Of a DNA stretch of 64,000 nt, positions 7,844 to 17,343 are shown piece after piece. The stretch is from an uncultured SAR116 cluster alpha proteobacterium. GTDB taxonomy: Bacteria > Pseudomonadota > Alphaproteobacteria > Puniceispirillales > Marisalimonadaceae. Position 1 is the stretch's first letter. Each line of letters starts with the position of its first letter. The position numbers and the translations under genes are program-made. The notes below the pieces were generated by a model. It was not told the DNA's origin. It saw only the letters and a program-made list of their open reading frames with translations, and made no database searches. Where the stretch lies: the NCBI GenBank assembly GCA_902589185.1, contig CACIRZ010000001.1:1-64000 (forward strand), given 5' to 3'.

Positions 7844-8731
7844 ATGAAATTAGATACTTGGAAAAATCCTGAAGCAATTGTTAGCTGCGAGTGGTTAAGT
7901 CAAAATCTTAACAACTATAATATAAGGATATATGATTGTACAACTTATCTACATTACAGGGATAATGATCCTACTTTACCCTACATTGTAGAGAGTGGCA
8001 GAGAAAATTACGAACTTTGTAACATTCAGAATTCTAGTTTCTTAGATCTTCATTATGATCTTTCTGATCAAACTAGTCCGTTTAGGTTTACATTACCTAA
8101 ACTTGAAATACTCGCAGATAGTTTTAAAAAAAAGGGAATAGGAAGTGATTATCACGTAATACTCTATTCAAGAAATGGTTCACAATGGTCGGCACGTATC
8201 TGGTGGATGTTAAGAGCAGTTGGATTTGATAGAGCGAGCATATTAGATGGTGGATTTAATCAGTGGCAAAAAATGAACTTACCTACTGCAAGAAGTAACT
8301 TAACTTTTTCACAATCAGATTTTAATTTTTCACCAAGAAAAAATATTTTTATAAATAAAGACGTAGTATTAGAGGCAATAAATAATCCAAAGTTTAAAAT
8401 TTTAAATTCATTAACCGCCGATATTCATAATGGAGAAAATCCAAGGTATGGCAGACCTGGCAGAATACCAACAAGTATCAATGTGCCATTTCACGACTTA
8501 CTTGATAGTAAAACAGGTAAATTTAAAAAATTTGATGAATTGTCAAAAATTTTTCAATTAAGAGGCATTACTAAAGATAGCTGTGTTTTAAATTACTGCG
8601 GTGGTGGTATTGCCGCATCTTTAGAGGCATTTGTTCTATATCAATTAGGTTTTGAAAATATAACCATTTATGATAATTCACTTCATGAATGGGCAGCTGT
8701 TGATCAAACCTTACCAATGGAGAATAATTAA
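7844..8731 (+). CDS. Two-domain sulfurtransferase (rhodanese)
   Basis: 295 residues forming two rhodanese domains. The N-terminal one is inactive-looking, with 'SRNGSQWSARIWWMLR' where the Cys loop would be. The C-terminal domain carries the active Cys252 in the loop 'CGGGIAAS'. Family members transfer sulfur from thiosulfate or 3-mercaptopyruvate to cyanide or thiols. The loop is not exactly the classical TST (CRKGVT) or MST (CGSGVT) sequence, so the donor is uncertain. It follows the quinone oxidoreductase by 33 bases. Confidence 0.88.
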   Translation: MKLDTWKNPEAIVSCEWLSQNLNNYNIRIYDCTTYLHYRDNDPTLPYIVESGRENYELCNIQNSSFLDLHYDLSDQTSPFRFTLPKLEILADSFKKKGIGSDYHVILYSRNGSQWSARIWWMLRAVGFDRASILDGGFNQWQKMNLPTARSNLTFSQSDFNFSPRKNIFINKDVVLEAINNPKFKILNSLTADIHNGENPRYGRPGRIPTSINVPFHDLLDSKTGKFKKFDELSKIFQLRGITKDSCVLNYCGGGIAASLEAFVLYQLGFENITIYDNSLHEWAAVDQTLPMENN

Positions 8732-8786
8732 TTTTTAAACTCTTATTACTTAAAAAAATTTTTGAAATTTAGTTACAAAAAAACTT

Positions 8787-9371
8787 ATGTTAAAATGTTC
8801 TTTTATTGAAGGCCCAATATTACATAGATTAAAATACGGCAAAGGTAGAGGCCAAAACCTTGCTAAAGCTGTTGGTATGAAATTTAATAAAAATAGAAAT
8901 ATAATAGATGCAACAGCTGGGCTAGGATACGATTCTTTTATTCTTGCATCTCTTGGAGCCAAAGTCACATTAATTGAACGATCACAGAAAATACATGAAC
9001 TACTTCAAAATGGTATTGATGAAGGAATATCATTTGGTGGTGAAATTGAGAAAATTATAAATAGAATGGAATTATTATTTGGGGATTCTAAAGATATTTT
9101 ACCAAAACTTACACCTGAAGTTATTATGATCGATACAATGTATAAAGACAGAAAAAAAACAGCTCTTGTTAAAAATAATATGAGGTTAGTTAGAGAGATA
9201 GTAGGACCTGATTCTGATTATATTGAACTATTAAAAGTTGCTTTAAATTGTGCAAAAAATAGGGTGGTTCTCAAACAACCTAGATATGCCGAACCAATTA
9301 AAGAGATTAGAAAATGCTCCCACCAGATTTTAGGAAAAACTATACGCTATGACATATTTATGACCAATTAG
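8787..9371 (+). CDS. rsmJ: RsmJ-like 16S rRNA methyltransferase
   Basis: 194 residues of the RsmJ (YhiQ) family, which methylates guanine 1516 of 16S rRNA using S-adenosylmethionine. Seen are 'HRLKYGKGRGQNLAKAVG' (binding region), SAM motif I 'DATAGLGYDSF' near 47-57, acidic 'LIER' after motif II, and 'IDTMYKDRKKTALVKN', which replaces the usual LDPMYPxRKKSALVK. The Pro to Thr change in the catalytic loop is worth noting. Shorter than E. coli RsmJ (about 250) because the N-terminal part is missing. Confidence 0.82.
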   Translation: MLKCSFIEGPILHRLKYGKGRGQNLAKAVGMKFNKNRNIIDATAGLGYDSFILASLGAKVTLIERSQKIHELLQNGIDEGISFGGEIEKIINRMELLFGDSKDILPKLTPEVIMIDTMYKDRKKTALVKNNMRLVREIVGPDSDYIELLKVALNCAKNRVVLKQPRYAEPIKEIRKCSHQILGKTIRYDIFMTN

Positions 9372-9491
9372 CTTTCTAATAAAAAAAAATTTTGTGGACT
9401 TTAATAATATAATTTAAATTTTTTAGAAAAATATTAAATATTCTCATTCATAAGACGTAATATAATTTAATCAATTTTGGAATTGTTAATA

Positions 9492-9998
9492 ATGAAATTA
9501 TATTTTTTAATATTATTATTCATTTTTTTGTCTGGTTGTTTTCATGAAACATCACTCATAAGTAATTATGGTCAAAGTATTGTAAAAGTTCCTAACCAAA
9601 CAGAAGCAATTGATGACCTGAATACCGGCAAAAATGTTAATATGCCTAATGTTTCCAAATCAAATAAAGACAAAAAAGATACTAATAAAGTTGAAAATAT
9701 TGATTTCTCTTCTAGTAAATTTCTAAAAGGTGATCCTAGCTGTATCAATATTATGAGAGTTAGAGTGCTTGGTAGTTTAAACTATGATGAATTAATGTAT
9801 GAACTTAGAAAAAGAGCAGCTACTATGGGTGCAAATGCTATTGGAATTTATGATTTAAACGAAAATAAAGAAATCATTTACGCTAATAAAGAAATTGATG
9901 TTAAAAATAGTTTAAATGTACGCTATGAATTCATGAAACAGACTAATCTACTATCAAGTATAACTGCTGATATTTTCAGATGTAAATCAGATACATAA
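9492..9998 (+). CDS. Putative lipoprotein
   Basis: The ATG at 9492 is preferred over the tracked TTG at 9477, because it places a short lysine, a hydrophobic stretch and the lipobox 'LSGC' at about residues 13-16, the mark of a lipoprotein cut by signal peptidase II. The mature part has a polar, disordered-looking linker (to about 75), then a small domain with 'CINIMRVRVLGSLNYDELMYELRKRAA..GANAIGIYDL'. This recalls small YbjQ/RcsF-like domains in which one strand precedes a helix and an 'AxAI' turn. Function unknown. Confidence 0.7.
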   Translation: MKLYFLILLFIFLSGCFHETSLISNYGQSIVKVPNQTEAIDDLNTGKNVNMPNVSKSNKDKKDTNKVENIDFSSSKFLKGDPSCINIMRVRVLGSLNYDELMYELRKRAATMGANAIGIYDLNENKEIIYANKEIDVKNSLNVRYEFMKQTNLLSSITADIFRCKSDT

Positions 9999-10040
9999 TC
10001 AAAAGTTTTTTTCCTCTCAAAAAAATACTATTATTACAAA

Positions 10041-10244
10041 ATGAAATTTTTCATTTTAATATTATCTTTATTACTGCCATTTACGTTAGCCTATTTGATA
10101 AAAGTAACTCAAATTAGCATTTTTGTTACTTTTATAATTATAATTTTGTTCACAATTTTAGTAGTTAGTTATCTTAATAAAAATAATAAATATGCTCAAT
10201 TTTCCTTAAAAAGTTTTTTATTTAAAACTAAGAAAAAAAATTAA
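10041..10244 (+). CDS. Small two-helix membrane protein
   Basis: 67 residues. Two hydrophobic helices (about 2-20 and 27-46) are followed by a basic tail ending in KTKKKN. The C-terminus overlaps by 4 bases the end of the convergent gene at 10241-10654. No family recognised. Confidence 0.55.
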   Translation: MKFFILILSLLLPFTLAYLIKVTQISIFVTFIIIILFTILVVSYLNKNNKYAQFSLKSFLFKTKKKN

Positions 10245-10654
10245 GTCAAAGTTAATGTATTAACTAAATTCATTGCTATTGCAGTACAACTTACAGATGA
10301 GCCAATCATGATAGCTCTATCACCCCACTGCATTCCAACGTAAATCCAACCAATACAACTAACCACATACGCTATCTGTCCATAAAGAGTAAAAGAGGCA
10401 CTAATTAGGAATATACCTGCTACAGCTAAAAGCATAGCAATCCATTTTACATACCAATCACGCGTTCCAGTTGGGGTGGTGGGTTTAATTTCATCATACT
10501 CTGTCTGAAGCTCTTCTAGTTCTTGCTTAAGTCTCTTCTTCTCATGAGACAATTCCATTGCCAGCCTTCCAGCTTTTGTCATTGAACTTCCTGTAAGAGT
10601 AGTATTAGTCTCATTAGCTTGATCAGAAATTACAGTAATATTTTTATCTTCCAT
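10241..10654 (-). CDS. Membrane protein with N-terminal coiled coil
   Basis: 137 residues. The first 25 are polar and Thr/Asn-rich. Residues about 33-55 form a charged coiled coil ('SHEKKRLKQELEELQTEYDE'). After a Pro/Thr linker come 'DWYVKWIAM' and three hydrophobic helices to the C-terminus. The GC content seems slightly higher than in nearby small genes. I do not recognise a named family. It ends against the 67-aa gene with a 4-base convergent overlap. Confidence 0.7.
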   Translation of the reverse strand: MEDKNITVISDQANETNTTLTGSSMTKAGRLAMELSHEKKRLKQELEELQTEYDEIKPTTPTGTRDWYVKWIAMLLAVAGIFLISASFTLYGQIAYVVSCIGWIYVGMQWGDRAIMIGSSVSCTAIAMNLVNTLTLT

Positions 10655-10759
10655 AGCAGCAACCTTAAATAATAATGTGGATTACCTTGTAAATTATTTT
10701 AAAAAATTGTCAAAATTTAGTTCAAAAATTTTTTAATTAACATAATATATTTTATTTAA

Positions 10760-11272
10760 ATGTATCAGGGGAAAAGTTTTATGAAATGGGAGAGTGGAAC
10801 TTTACTACATATACATATCGCGCCTAAAGCTTCAGCTAATATGGTAGAATTAGAAGAAGCAGAATTAGTTGAAGGTAAAGGAATTGTTAATGATCGGTAT
10901 TATAACCAAACAGGTACATATTCTCCAAAACCAGACGTTAGGGATATAACTTTAATAGAAAATGAGGTTCTCGAAGCATTAGCAGATAATCAACCACCGC
11001 TTCAAGAAAAACCTATTATTTTGAAACCAATTGAACATAGAAGAAATCTTACAACTTCTGATGTCCCACTTAATTATCTAGTTGGGAAAAAGTTCAAAGT
11101 TGGTAATGCAATTTTATTTGGCGGAAGACTTAACTTTCCTTGTAAATATCTTGCTGATCTTCTTAAAAAACCACTTGTTCTGCCGTTATATAATAGATCT
11201 GGTCTTAATTGCTCTATAATTAAGGGTGGTATAATTAGAAAAGGTGACAATATAATTCAAATTGAGGATTAA
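10760..11272 (+). CDS. MOSC-domain protein
   Basis: A 170-residue stand-alone MOSC domain, related to the molybdenum cofactor sulfurase C-terminus and to YiiM. Seen are 'GIVNDRYYN' near 46-54 (family G-x-x-GDRY), 'RDITLIENEVLEAL' near 66-79, 'RRNLTTSDVPL' near 93-103 (family R-R-N-i-v), and a Cys in 'NFPCKYL', the position of the conserved cysteine. The alternative start at 10781 (MKWESG) is possible. Stand-alone members probably handle sulfur or bind reduced molybdenum cofactor. Confidence 0.88.
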   Translation: MYQGKSFMKWESGTLLHIHIAPKASANMVELEEAELVEGKGIVNDRYYNQTGTYSPKPDVRDITLIENEVLEALADNQPPLQEKPIILKPIEHRRNLTTSDVPLNYLVGKKFKVGNAILFGGRLNFPCKYLADLLKKPLVLPLYNRSGLNCSIIKGGIIRKGDNIIQIED

Positions 11273-11273
11273 T

Positions 11274-12476
11274 TTAAATATATACAAGCATCCAACCACA
11301 AAATGAAATAAGAAAAACAGCCCCCCATTGTGGTATTTTAGTAAAAAATAAAATTCCAAAAGAAATTAAAATAAGAACAAAATCATAGTAACTTTTTAGA
11401 CTAGAGACAATGATGGGATTATATAATGCTGCAATCAGTAATCCTATGACACTGGCATTAACGCCTTTAAAAGCACTAATTATTAAATCAAATTTTCTTA
11501 ATTCATTCCATATAGACAAAGTACCAAGAAGTAGGAGAAATGACGGTAAGAAAATAAAAAACAAACAAAATATACTTGTAAATAAAGTATTGATTTCGCT
11601 TTTTAAAAATATTCCTAAATAGGATGAAAATGTAAACAAAGGACCTGGTATAGCTTGTGATGCACCATAACCTGCCAAGAATAAATCATTTTCAATCATA
11701 CCACTAGCAACAAACTCTTCATTTAATAATGGTAATACAACGTGACCTCCTCCAAAAACCATGGAACCAACTTTAAAGAAACTATTGGCTAAATTTAATA
11801 GATTTGAATTAAAAATTTCATTCATAATTGTTAGAATTATTAAAAAAACAAAAAATAAAATTAATGGTGAAATTTTCCAAAAATTTATTTCAATAAAGAA
11901 CTTTTTATTTTTTTCTTTTCTTTTTTGGTCTCTGTAAACAAATACTCCAATTAGACCACTTATAATTAAACATATTAATTGATTAAGTGATGATGGAAAA
12001 ATTATTAAGAATAAAGCTGTGAAAAATGTAATTATATATCCCATGTTGTCTTTTAAAAGATTTTTACTCATACCTAATATTGCCTGAAATACAATTACGA
12101 CAACAATAGCTTTCAAGCCTTTTAGAACACCTTGAGGAATAGAACTATCATAATTTAAAATTGCGTAACCAAATAACATAAGAATTATTACTGAAGGCAT
12201 AGTAAAACCTATCCACGCTAAAATAGCTCCTTTTATGCCTTTGAAATGATAGCCAATAGATATACCAACCTGACTAGAAGACGGACCTGGCAAAAAGTTA
12301 CAAAGAGAAACAAAATCAGCATAAAGTTTTTCATCTAACCATTTTTTTTGTTTTACAAAAAAGTTCCGAAAATAACCAATATGAGCTATTGGTCCTCCAA
12401 AAGAGGTTAAGCCTAGTAATAGAAAGGAGAGAAATATATCTAAATTTTCAATTTTTGTTTTATTATTTTTTTTCAC
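11274..12476 (-). CDS. chrA: Chromate transporter-family (ChrA) protein
   Basis: 400 residues with about 10-12 membrane helices arranged as two homologous CHR halves. The first has 'LGLTSFGGPIAHIGYFR' near 17-33 and 'CNFLPGPSSSQVG' near 59-71. The second has 'VGSMVFGGGHVVLPLL' near 236-251 and 'GASQAIPGPLFTFSS' near 271-285. Long-chain CHR proteins export chromate by proton exchange. In a marine genome the natural anion may differ. The stop lies 2 bases from that of the convergent MOSC gene. Confidence 0.9.
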   Translation of the reverse strand: MKKNNKTKIENLDIFLSFLLLGLTSFGGPIAHIGYFRNFFVKQKKWLDEKLYADFVSLCNFLPGPSSSQVGISIGYHFKGIKGAILAWIGFTMPSVIILMLFGYAILNYDSSIPQGVLKGLKAIVVVIVFQAILGMSKNLLKDNMGYIITFFTALFLIIFPSSLNQLICLIISGLIGVFVYRDQKRKEKNKKFFIEINFWKISPLILFFVFLIILTIMNEIFNSNLLNLANSFFKVGSMVFGGGHVVLPLLNEEFVASGMIENDLFLAGYGASQAIPGPLFTFSSYLGIFLKSEINTLFTSIFCLFFIFLPSFLLLLGTLSIWNELRKFDLIISAFKGVNASVIGLLIAALYNPIIVSSLKSYYDFVLILISFGILFFTKIPQWGAVFLISFCGWMLVYI

Positions 12477-12550
12477 TATTAAGTAATCTAAATTTATTTT
12501 ATCCTATGATTTTATACTACTAAATCACTAAGCTTAATAGAGGATTAAAT

Positions 12551-13000
12551 ATGAAAATTAAAAATGTGATATTTTATATAAGCTTCTTATTAATCTCCAG
12601 CATTGTTTCTTTAACGCCTTTACTTGCTAATCAAGATGCAAAAGGAGTAGTCAAAGAAAGAATGGACAACTTTAAGATGAGCAAAAAAATGATGCAAACT
12701 ATTCATAAATCTATTCAAAATGAGGACTTTGTAACAATAGAAAAATCCGCAACTACACTTCACAATTGGAGCAAAGAAATGATAAAATATTTCCCAGAAG
12801 GAAGTGACGGAGCCCCTTCTGAAGCCTCTGCAAATATTTGGTTGGATCCAGATGGTTTTAAAAAAGCCGTAAATAATTTTGAGTTAGCTTCTTTAAAATT
12901 AATCAATAACTCTAAAGAAAAAGATTTTGATAAGACAGTAGATTCTTTCCGAAGCCTTGCTGGAACATGTAAAGGATGTCACCAAAAATTTAGAAATTAA
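12551..13000 (+). CDS. Class II cytochrome c (c'/c-556 type)
   Basis: 149 residues with a signal peptide (cleavage near 'LLANQ', residues 24-27) and a four-helix-bundle body ending in a C-terminal heme-binding CxxCH, 'CKGCHQKF'. An early 'ERMDNFKMSKKMMQ' supplies the Arg/Met region typical of the first helix. Placement of the single heme site at the extreme C-terminus is diagnostic of class II. It acts in the periplasm in electron transfer or gas binding. The neighbouring zinc alcohol dehydrogenase starts 24 bases later. Confidence 0.9.
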   Translation: MKIKNVIFYISFLLISSIVSLTPLLANQDAKGVVKERMDNFKMSKKMMQTIHKSIQNEDFVTIEKSATTLHNWSKEMIKYFPEGSDGAPSEASANIWLDPDGFKKAVNNFELASLKLINNSKEKDFDKTVDSFRSLAGTCKGCHQKFRN

Positions 13001-13024
13001 ATTATATTAATAAGGTATAGCATT

Positions 13025-14074
13025 ATGAAAGGAATTGTATTTCTAGGAGATAAAAAATTAGAAATTCAAGATTTTGACGACCCTTCTCCAGGGCCGGATG
13101 ATATAATTATTGAGATCAAAGCTTCAGGAATGTGTGGGAGTGATCTCAAATTCTACAGAGCAAATAGTGGTCCATCATCTCTAGGACTAGGTGGAGACGA
13201 CAAGCCAGTTATTGCTGGACATGAACCATGCGGGACAATCGTTGAAATAGGCGCCAACGTTTCAAAAACTAATTTTCAAATAGATACACGTGTAATGCAG
13301 CATCATTATGAAGGCTGTGGCACTTGCTCACACTGTTCCACAGGATGGCAGCAACTTTGTGTTGAAGGAGTAAAAGCCGTATTTGGAGTTACTGGTCACG
13401 GAGCCCATGCTAAATATATGAAATGCCCTTCTAGTACATTAGTTCCTTTAAGGGATGATATATCATTTATTTCTGGTGCGGCAATATCATGTGGAACTGG
13501 AACAGCATGGGGGGCTCTAGAAAGATTAGATTTAAAAGCAAGTCAAACCATTGCAATTTTTGGAATGGGACCCGTTGGATTATCAGCTGTAATGTTAGCT
13601 AATAAAATGGGATCTAAAGTGATTGCAATAGATATAAATAAAAAAAGATTACAGAGATCTATTGAATTTGGAGCTGATATCATTTTAAATCCAGAAGAAA
13701 GTAAAGACTTATTAATTGATATTAAAGATCTAACAAAAGGTCTTGGAGTTGATGCCTCACTAGATGCATCATCTTCACCAGTAGCACGATCAATAGCAGT
13801 AAAATGCGTAAAGACCTGGGGAAAAGCATGCTTTGTAGGAGAAGGTGGAGATGTCACTTTGGATGTAAGTAATGATCTTTTAAGAAGACAGGTTACAGTA
13901 ATTGGGAGTTGGACATTTTCAAAACACGGACAAGCTGAATGCGCTGACTTTGTCGCAGATAAAAAACTAAACGTAGACAAATTATTTACTCACAGATGGT
14001 CTCTAGATCAAGCTGAAGAAGCCTACAAATTATTTGACAAACAATCAGACGGCAAAGGTGTTATCATACCTTAA
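13025..14074 (+). CDS. Zinc-dependent alcohol dehydrogenase (MDR)
   Basis: 349 residues with catalytic zinc ligands in 'GMCGSDLK' near 37-44 and 'GHEPCG' near 65-70, and a structural zinc lobe 'CGTCSHCSTGWQQLC' near 97-111. The Rossmann motif is 'FGMGPVGLSAV' near 179-189. The closest general types are L-threonine, sorbitol and butanediol dehydrogenases. The substrate cannot be told from sequence alone. It is probably cotranscribed with the cytochrome c gene. Confidence 0.88.
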   Translation: MKGIVFLGDKKLEIQDFDDPSPGPDDIIIEIKASGMCGSDLKFYRANSGPSSLGLGGDDKPVIAGHEPCGTIVEIGANVSKTNFQIDTRVMQHHYEGCGTCSHCSTGWQQLCVEGVKAVFGVTGHGAHAKYMKCPSSTLVPLRDDISFISGAAISCGTGTAWGALERLDLKASQTIAIFGMGPVGLSAVMLANKMGSKVIAIDINKKRLQRSIEFGADIILNPEESKDLLIDIKDLTKGLGVDASLDASSSPVARSIAVKCVKTWGKACFVGEGGDVTLDVSNDLLRRQVTVIGSWTFSKHGQAECADFVADKKLNVDKLFTHRWSLDQAEEAYKLFDKQSDGKGVIIP

Positions 14075-14090
14075 ATCCTTCAGATTAATT

Positions 14091-15488
14091 TTATTTATAA
14101 TATAATTTCCAAGGTCCAAAGTGTAAACTTAGACTAATAAATAAGCCATAAATCATTAAACCAGATGACATTGTGAAAAACAATAAATAGGGGCTAGCTA
14201 GGTTATTGTAGAAAAAGATTAAAGTTAAGATTACTACATAAAACAATCTCAAAAATGTTCCAACCACAGGCCAAAATAAAGTATTAAATGCCTGGCAAAC
14301 AAAATAAAGACCAAGACCAAGAGCAAAAAAAGCATAAAATGGTGCAACTAAATTTAAATAAGCTTTTGCAGTAACTTTTGTCTGTAAATCACTCGTAAAA
14401 AGACCTGACCACAAATCAGGATATATTGAGAAGAACAACCCTATTACTCCTACTATTAAAACAGAGAATGAAGTACCTTTCCAAGTCATATGTATTGCTC
14501 TTTGAAATTTATTTGCACCTACATTTGCTCCCACTATTGCAATCAAAGCTCCTCCAATACCAAAAATTATTGGAATTAAAAGCAATTCCAATCTTATGGC
14601 GATCCCAAATCCAGCAGTCCAGTTGGTTCCAAACATACCAATAATTGTTGTACAAAATAATGCCAAAGCTATTGTCATTAATGACTGACAACTAGCTAAT
14701 GATCCAGATTTAATGAGATTGAAAAATCCTCTTAATTTAAATATCTCATGAAATTTGAATGAAAATGAATGATTTCCAAACAAATAAAATCCCAGAATAA
14801 AAATTATGCCTGCTAAATAACCTGATAATAATGAAATAGCTGACCATTCTAGTGACGTGAATAATAACGTCCCATTTAAAAGAGATACACTATTTGTCAA
14901 TAGAATATTTCTATCATCAAAATTAAAATTTAAAGTTGCAAATAAAATATGAAAAAATAAAACTATTAACCAACTAATTGCTGGAATGGTTGTATTTCCA
15001 GATCCTCTCGTTACAGAGATAATAATATTAAATAACCAAATTAAAAAAATACCTTTTAATAAAAGGTTTCCATATGTAATTGCTGCAAGACTAACTTGTT
15101 TATCAACTTTGTAATAAATTAAAAATTTTTCTGAAAAAGAAAAAAATAGAAGCATCATTATAATTGCTCCCAAAAAAGCAATTAAAATGGCTGACCTAAA
15201 TATACATTCAGCTTGCTTAATATTTTTGCTACCAAATGCTCTAGCAGTAGCTCCACTTATAGCTCCTCCAAATGCCCCATTAGAAAGCATACTTGTTAAC
15301 ATATAAATTGGGAAAATATATGCAACTCCTGCTAATTCAGAAATTCCAATTTTACCTATATACCAAAGATCAAATATAACTGTAGTAGCAGCAAAAAATG
15401 TTGCACAAACATTAGGAACTGCTAATTTGAAAAAAATTTTATTAAATGGTAATTCGGTTAAGCTGTCAGATAAATTTAATTTACTCAA
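14091..15488 (-). CDS. MATE family efflux transporter
   Basis: 465 residues with about 12 helices in two similar bundles. It begins 'LPFNKIFFKLAVPNVCATFFAATTVIFDLWYIGKIG', the standard MATE opening, and has a matching second-half segment 'GIGGALIAIVGANVGANKFQRA'. These carriers expel organic cations or metabolites using Na+ or H+. It is the last gene of a leftward run with 16 bases to the amidohydrolase upstream, so it may export a product or analogue of that pathway. Confidence 0.9.
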   Translation of the reverse strand: MSKLNLSDSLTELPFNKIFFKLAVPNVCATFFAATTVIFDLWYIGKIGISELAGVAYIFPIYMLTSMLSNGAFGGAISGATARAFGSKNIKQAECIFRSAILIAFLGAIIMMLLFFSFSEKFLIYYKVDKQVSLAAITYGNLLLKGIFLIWLFNIIISVTRGSGNTTIPAISWLIVLFFHILFATLNFNFDDRNILLTNSVSLLNGTLLFTSLEWSAISLLSGYLAGIIFILGFYLFGNHSFSFKFHEIFKLRGFFNLIKSGSLASCQSLMTIALALFCTTIIGMFGTNWTAGFGIAIRLELLLIPIIFGIGGALIAIVGANVGANKFQRAIHMTWKGTSFSVLIVGVIGLFFSIYPDLWSGLFTSDLQTKVTAKAYLNLVAPFYAFFALGLGLYFVCQAFNTLFWPVVGTFLRLFYVVILTLIFFYNNLASPYLLFFTMSSGLMIYGLFISLSLHFGPWKLYYK

Positions 15489-15504
15489 AACCCATCTTTC
15501 AAGA

Positions 15505-17262
15505 TTAATTTGTAAATTCTAATGTCTTTTCATCATCCTTAACTGACTTGACAACTGTACCTGGTCGTTCTTTGGTAAATTCTCCATTTTTATAAGTAAC
15601 TTTACCTGACACAATTGTGGTTACATAACCTTGCGTATGTTGCATTAATCTTTTTCCACCTGCAGGTAAATCTTGGGTCATAAAAGGATCAGAAGAACCT
15701 ACGTTTTCCCAGTCAATTATGTTAATGTCAGCTTTTAAACCAACTTTTAACAAACCTCTGTCATTCAACCCAGCAGCATTTGCTGTGTCAGAAGTTAATC
15801 TTCTAACTGTTTCTTCCATAGAGTATGCTTTTTTCTTAACTGACCAATATGATATAAGCCAAGTTGGATAACCTGCATCTAAAATAAAGCCAACATGAGC
15901 TCCACCGTCACCTAGTCCCATTATTGCATTTTTATCATCAAGCATTTTTTTACACACACCAAATGTATGATCTGCATAATTTACCAATGGGGCATAAATA
16001 AAGTTATTACCATCATTTTCTATTAGAATTTCATATGCTAATTTAGCTGCTGTCACTCCCTTTTCTTTTGCCATTGCTTCGATAGACTCTTCTGGCTTAG
16101 GATTATAATTGGGTGGTGAACCAAATCTATACATTTGAGTATATCCAATTCTATTTATTAGTGGGAAAGTGCTTCCCTTGATTGGATCTTCGGACAAAAT
16201 TTTATTTTTTATTTCATCTTTCCTCATTTCAACTACGCGTCTATCTAGCGGCAAATTTGAAATAGATTTATATGTATCTGTTCCAGAAAATGGATTTTGA
16301 CTTCCATTTAATCCTAATAACAAACCAATAGGTCTTGGAGTAACAACTGGTCTAATAGGTAAACCTTCTTTTTGGGCCTGCCTGGCCATTGACATAAGAT
16401 CTTCCCAAAAATGCGGCCTATCGTGTCTTTGTGTACAACTAAAGACTACTGGTCTCCCTGATTTTTTAACAATTCTCTTCAGAACTTCAAATTCTGTTTC
16501 AGGATCAGGTTCATTCCAATCTGAAACTATTTCCATAAATCCTGATCCTGCATCTGATAATCCCATTGCAATAGCTGTTAATTCATCTTCGTGCGCCCTT
16601 AAAGTTGGAGTGTATTCTCCTTTCAAACTCTTGTGACTAATTGTACGTGATGTTGAAAAACCAAAAGCTCCAGCCTCAACTGCCTCCTTTGCAAGTTTCC
16701 TCATTGTTTGCATATCTTCTTTTGTTGCAACTTCGTGCTTAATTGCCCTTTCACCCATCACATATACTCTGAGTGCTGCGTGAGGTAAAAGCGCACATAT
16801 ATCTATATCTAACTTATTTTTTTCGAGAGCCTTAATATATTCCTCAAAAGTCTCCCACTGCCAATTTAAACCTTCATGCATCACTGGAGCAGGAATATCT
16901 TCTACACCCTCCATAAGTTCTACCAATTTAACCCTATCTTCTGGTTTACAAGGTGCAAAACCTACTCCACAATTACCCATAACCACAGTAGTTACACCAT
17001 GAATTGATGAAGGTTTTAATTGACTATCCCAAATTGCTTGGCCATCATAATGAGTATGAATGTCAACAAATCCAGGGGTTACAACTAGATTAGTTGCATC
17101 AATCACTTCATTAGCTTTACCCGAAAAATTGCCAATAGCTGCAATTATACCATTTTTAATAGCTATGTTACCTAGTTTTGACTTAGATCCTGAGCCATCA
17201 ACTAGAGTACCGTTTTTAATAATTAAGTCAAAATTATTTATTTCTCTATTTAAGCCATCCAT
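15505..17262 (-). CDS. N-acyl-D-amino-acid deacylase-type amidohydrolase
   Basis: 585 residues of the amidohydrolase superfamily, D-aminoacylase/D-hydantoinase-like branch. The metal-binding 'GFVDIHTHYDGQAIW' lies near 64-78, 'GNCGVGFAP' near 97-105, and the late 'GDGGAHVGF' near 451-459 contains the catalytic Asp/His region. The C-terminal beta segment carries 'ADINIIDWENV'. The family hydrolyses N-acyl-D-amino acids, but some members act on other amides. Context with a CoA-transferase and a 3-hydroxyacyl-CoA dehydrogenase suggests a catabolic pathway. Confidence 0.88.
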   Translation of the reverse strand: MDGLNREINNFDLIIKNGTLVDGSGSKSKLGNIAIKNGIIAAIGNFSGKANEVIDATNLVVTPGFVDIHTHYDGQAIWDSQLKPSSIHGVTTVVMGNCGVGFAPCKPEDRVKLVELMEGVEDIPAPVMHEGLNWQWETFEEYIKALEKNKLDIDICALLPHAALRVYVMGERAIKHEVATKEDMQTMRKLAKEAVEAGAFGFSTSRTISHKSLKGEYTPTLRAHEDELTAIAMGLSDAGSGFMEIVSDWNEPDPETEFEVLKRIVKKSGRPVVFSCTQRHDRPHFWEDLMSMARQAQKEGLPIRPVVTPRPIGLLLGLNGSQNPFSGTDTYKSISNLPLDRRVVEMRKDEIKNKILSEDPIKGSTFPLINRIGYTQMYRFGSPPNYNPKPEESIEAMAKEKGVTAAKLAYEILIENDGNNFIYAPLVNYADHTFGVCKKMLDDKNAIMGLGDGGAHVGFILDAGYPTWLISYWSVKKKAYSMEETVRRLTSDTANAAGLNDRGLLKVGLKADINIIDWENVGSSDPFMTQDLPAGGKRLMQHTQGYVTTIVSGKVTYKNGEFTKERPGTVVKSVKDDEKTLEFTN

Positions 17263-17343
17263 GAATAACTACCCCCTGATGTAAATATTTTGTTATTTAA
17301 ATTATTTGATGTCAATAAGTGATTTTAATTTAGTTATTTGTAA

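Noticed and set aside
13543-13980. 145-aa minus-strand ORF
   Set aside because: Antisense to the zinc alcohol dehydrogenase; Ser-rich shadow composition.
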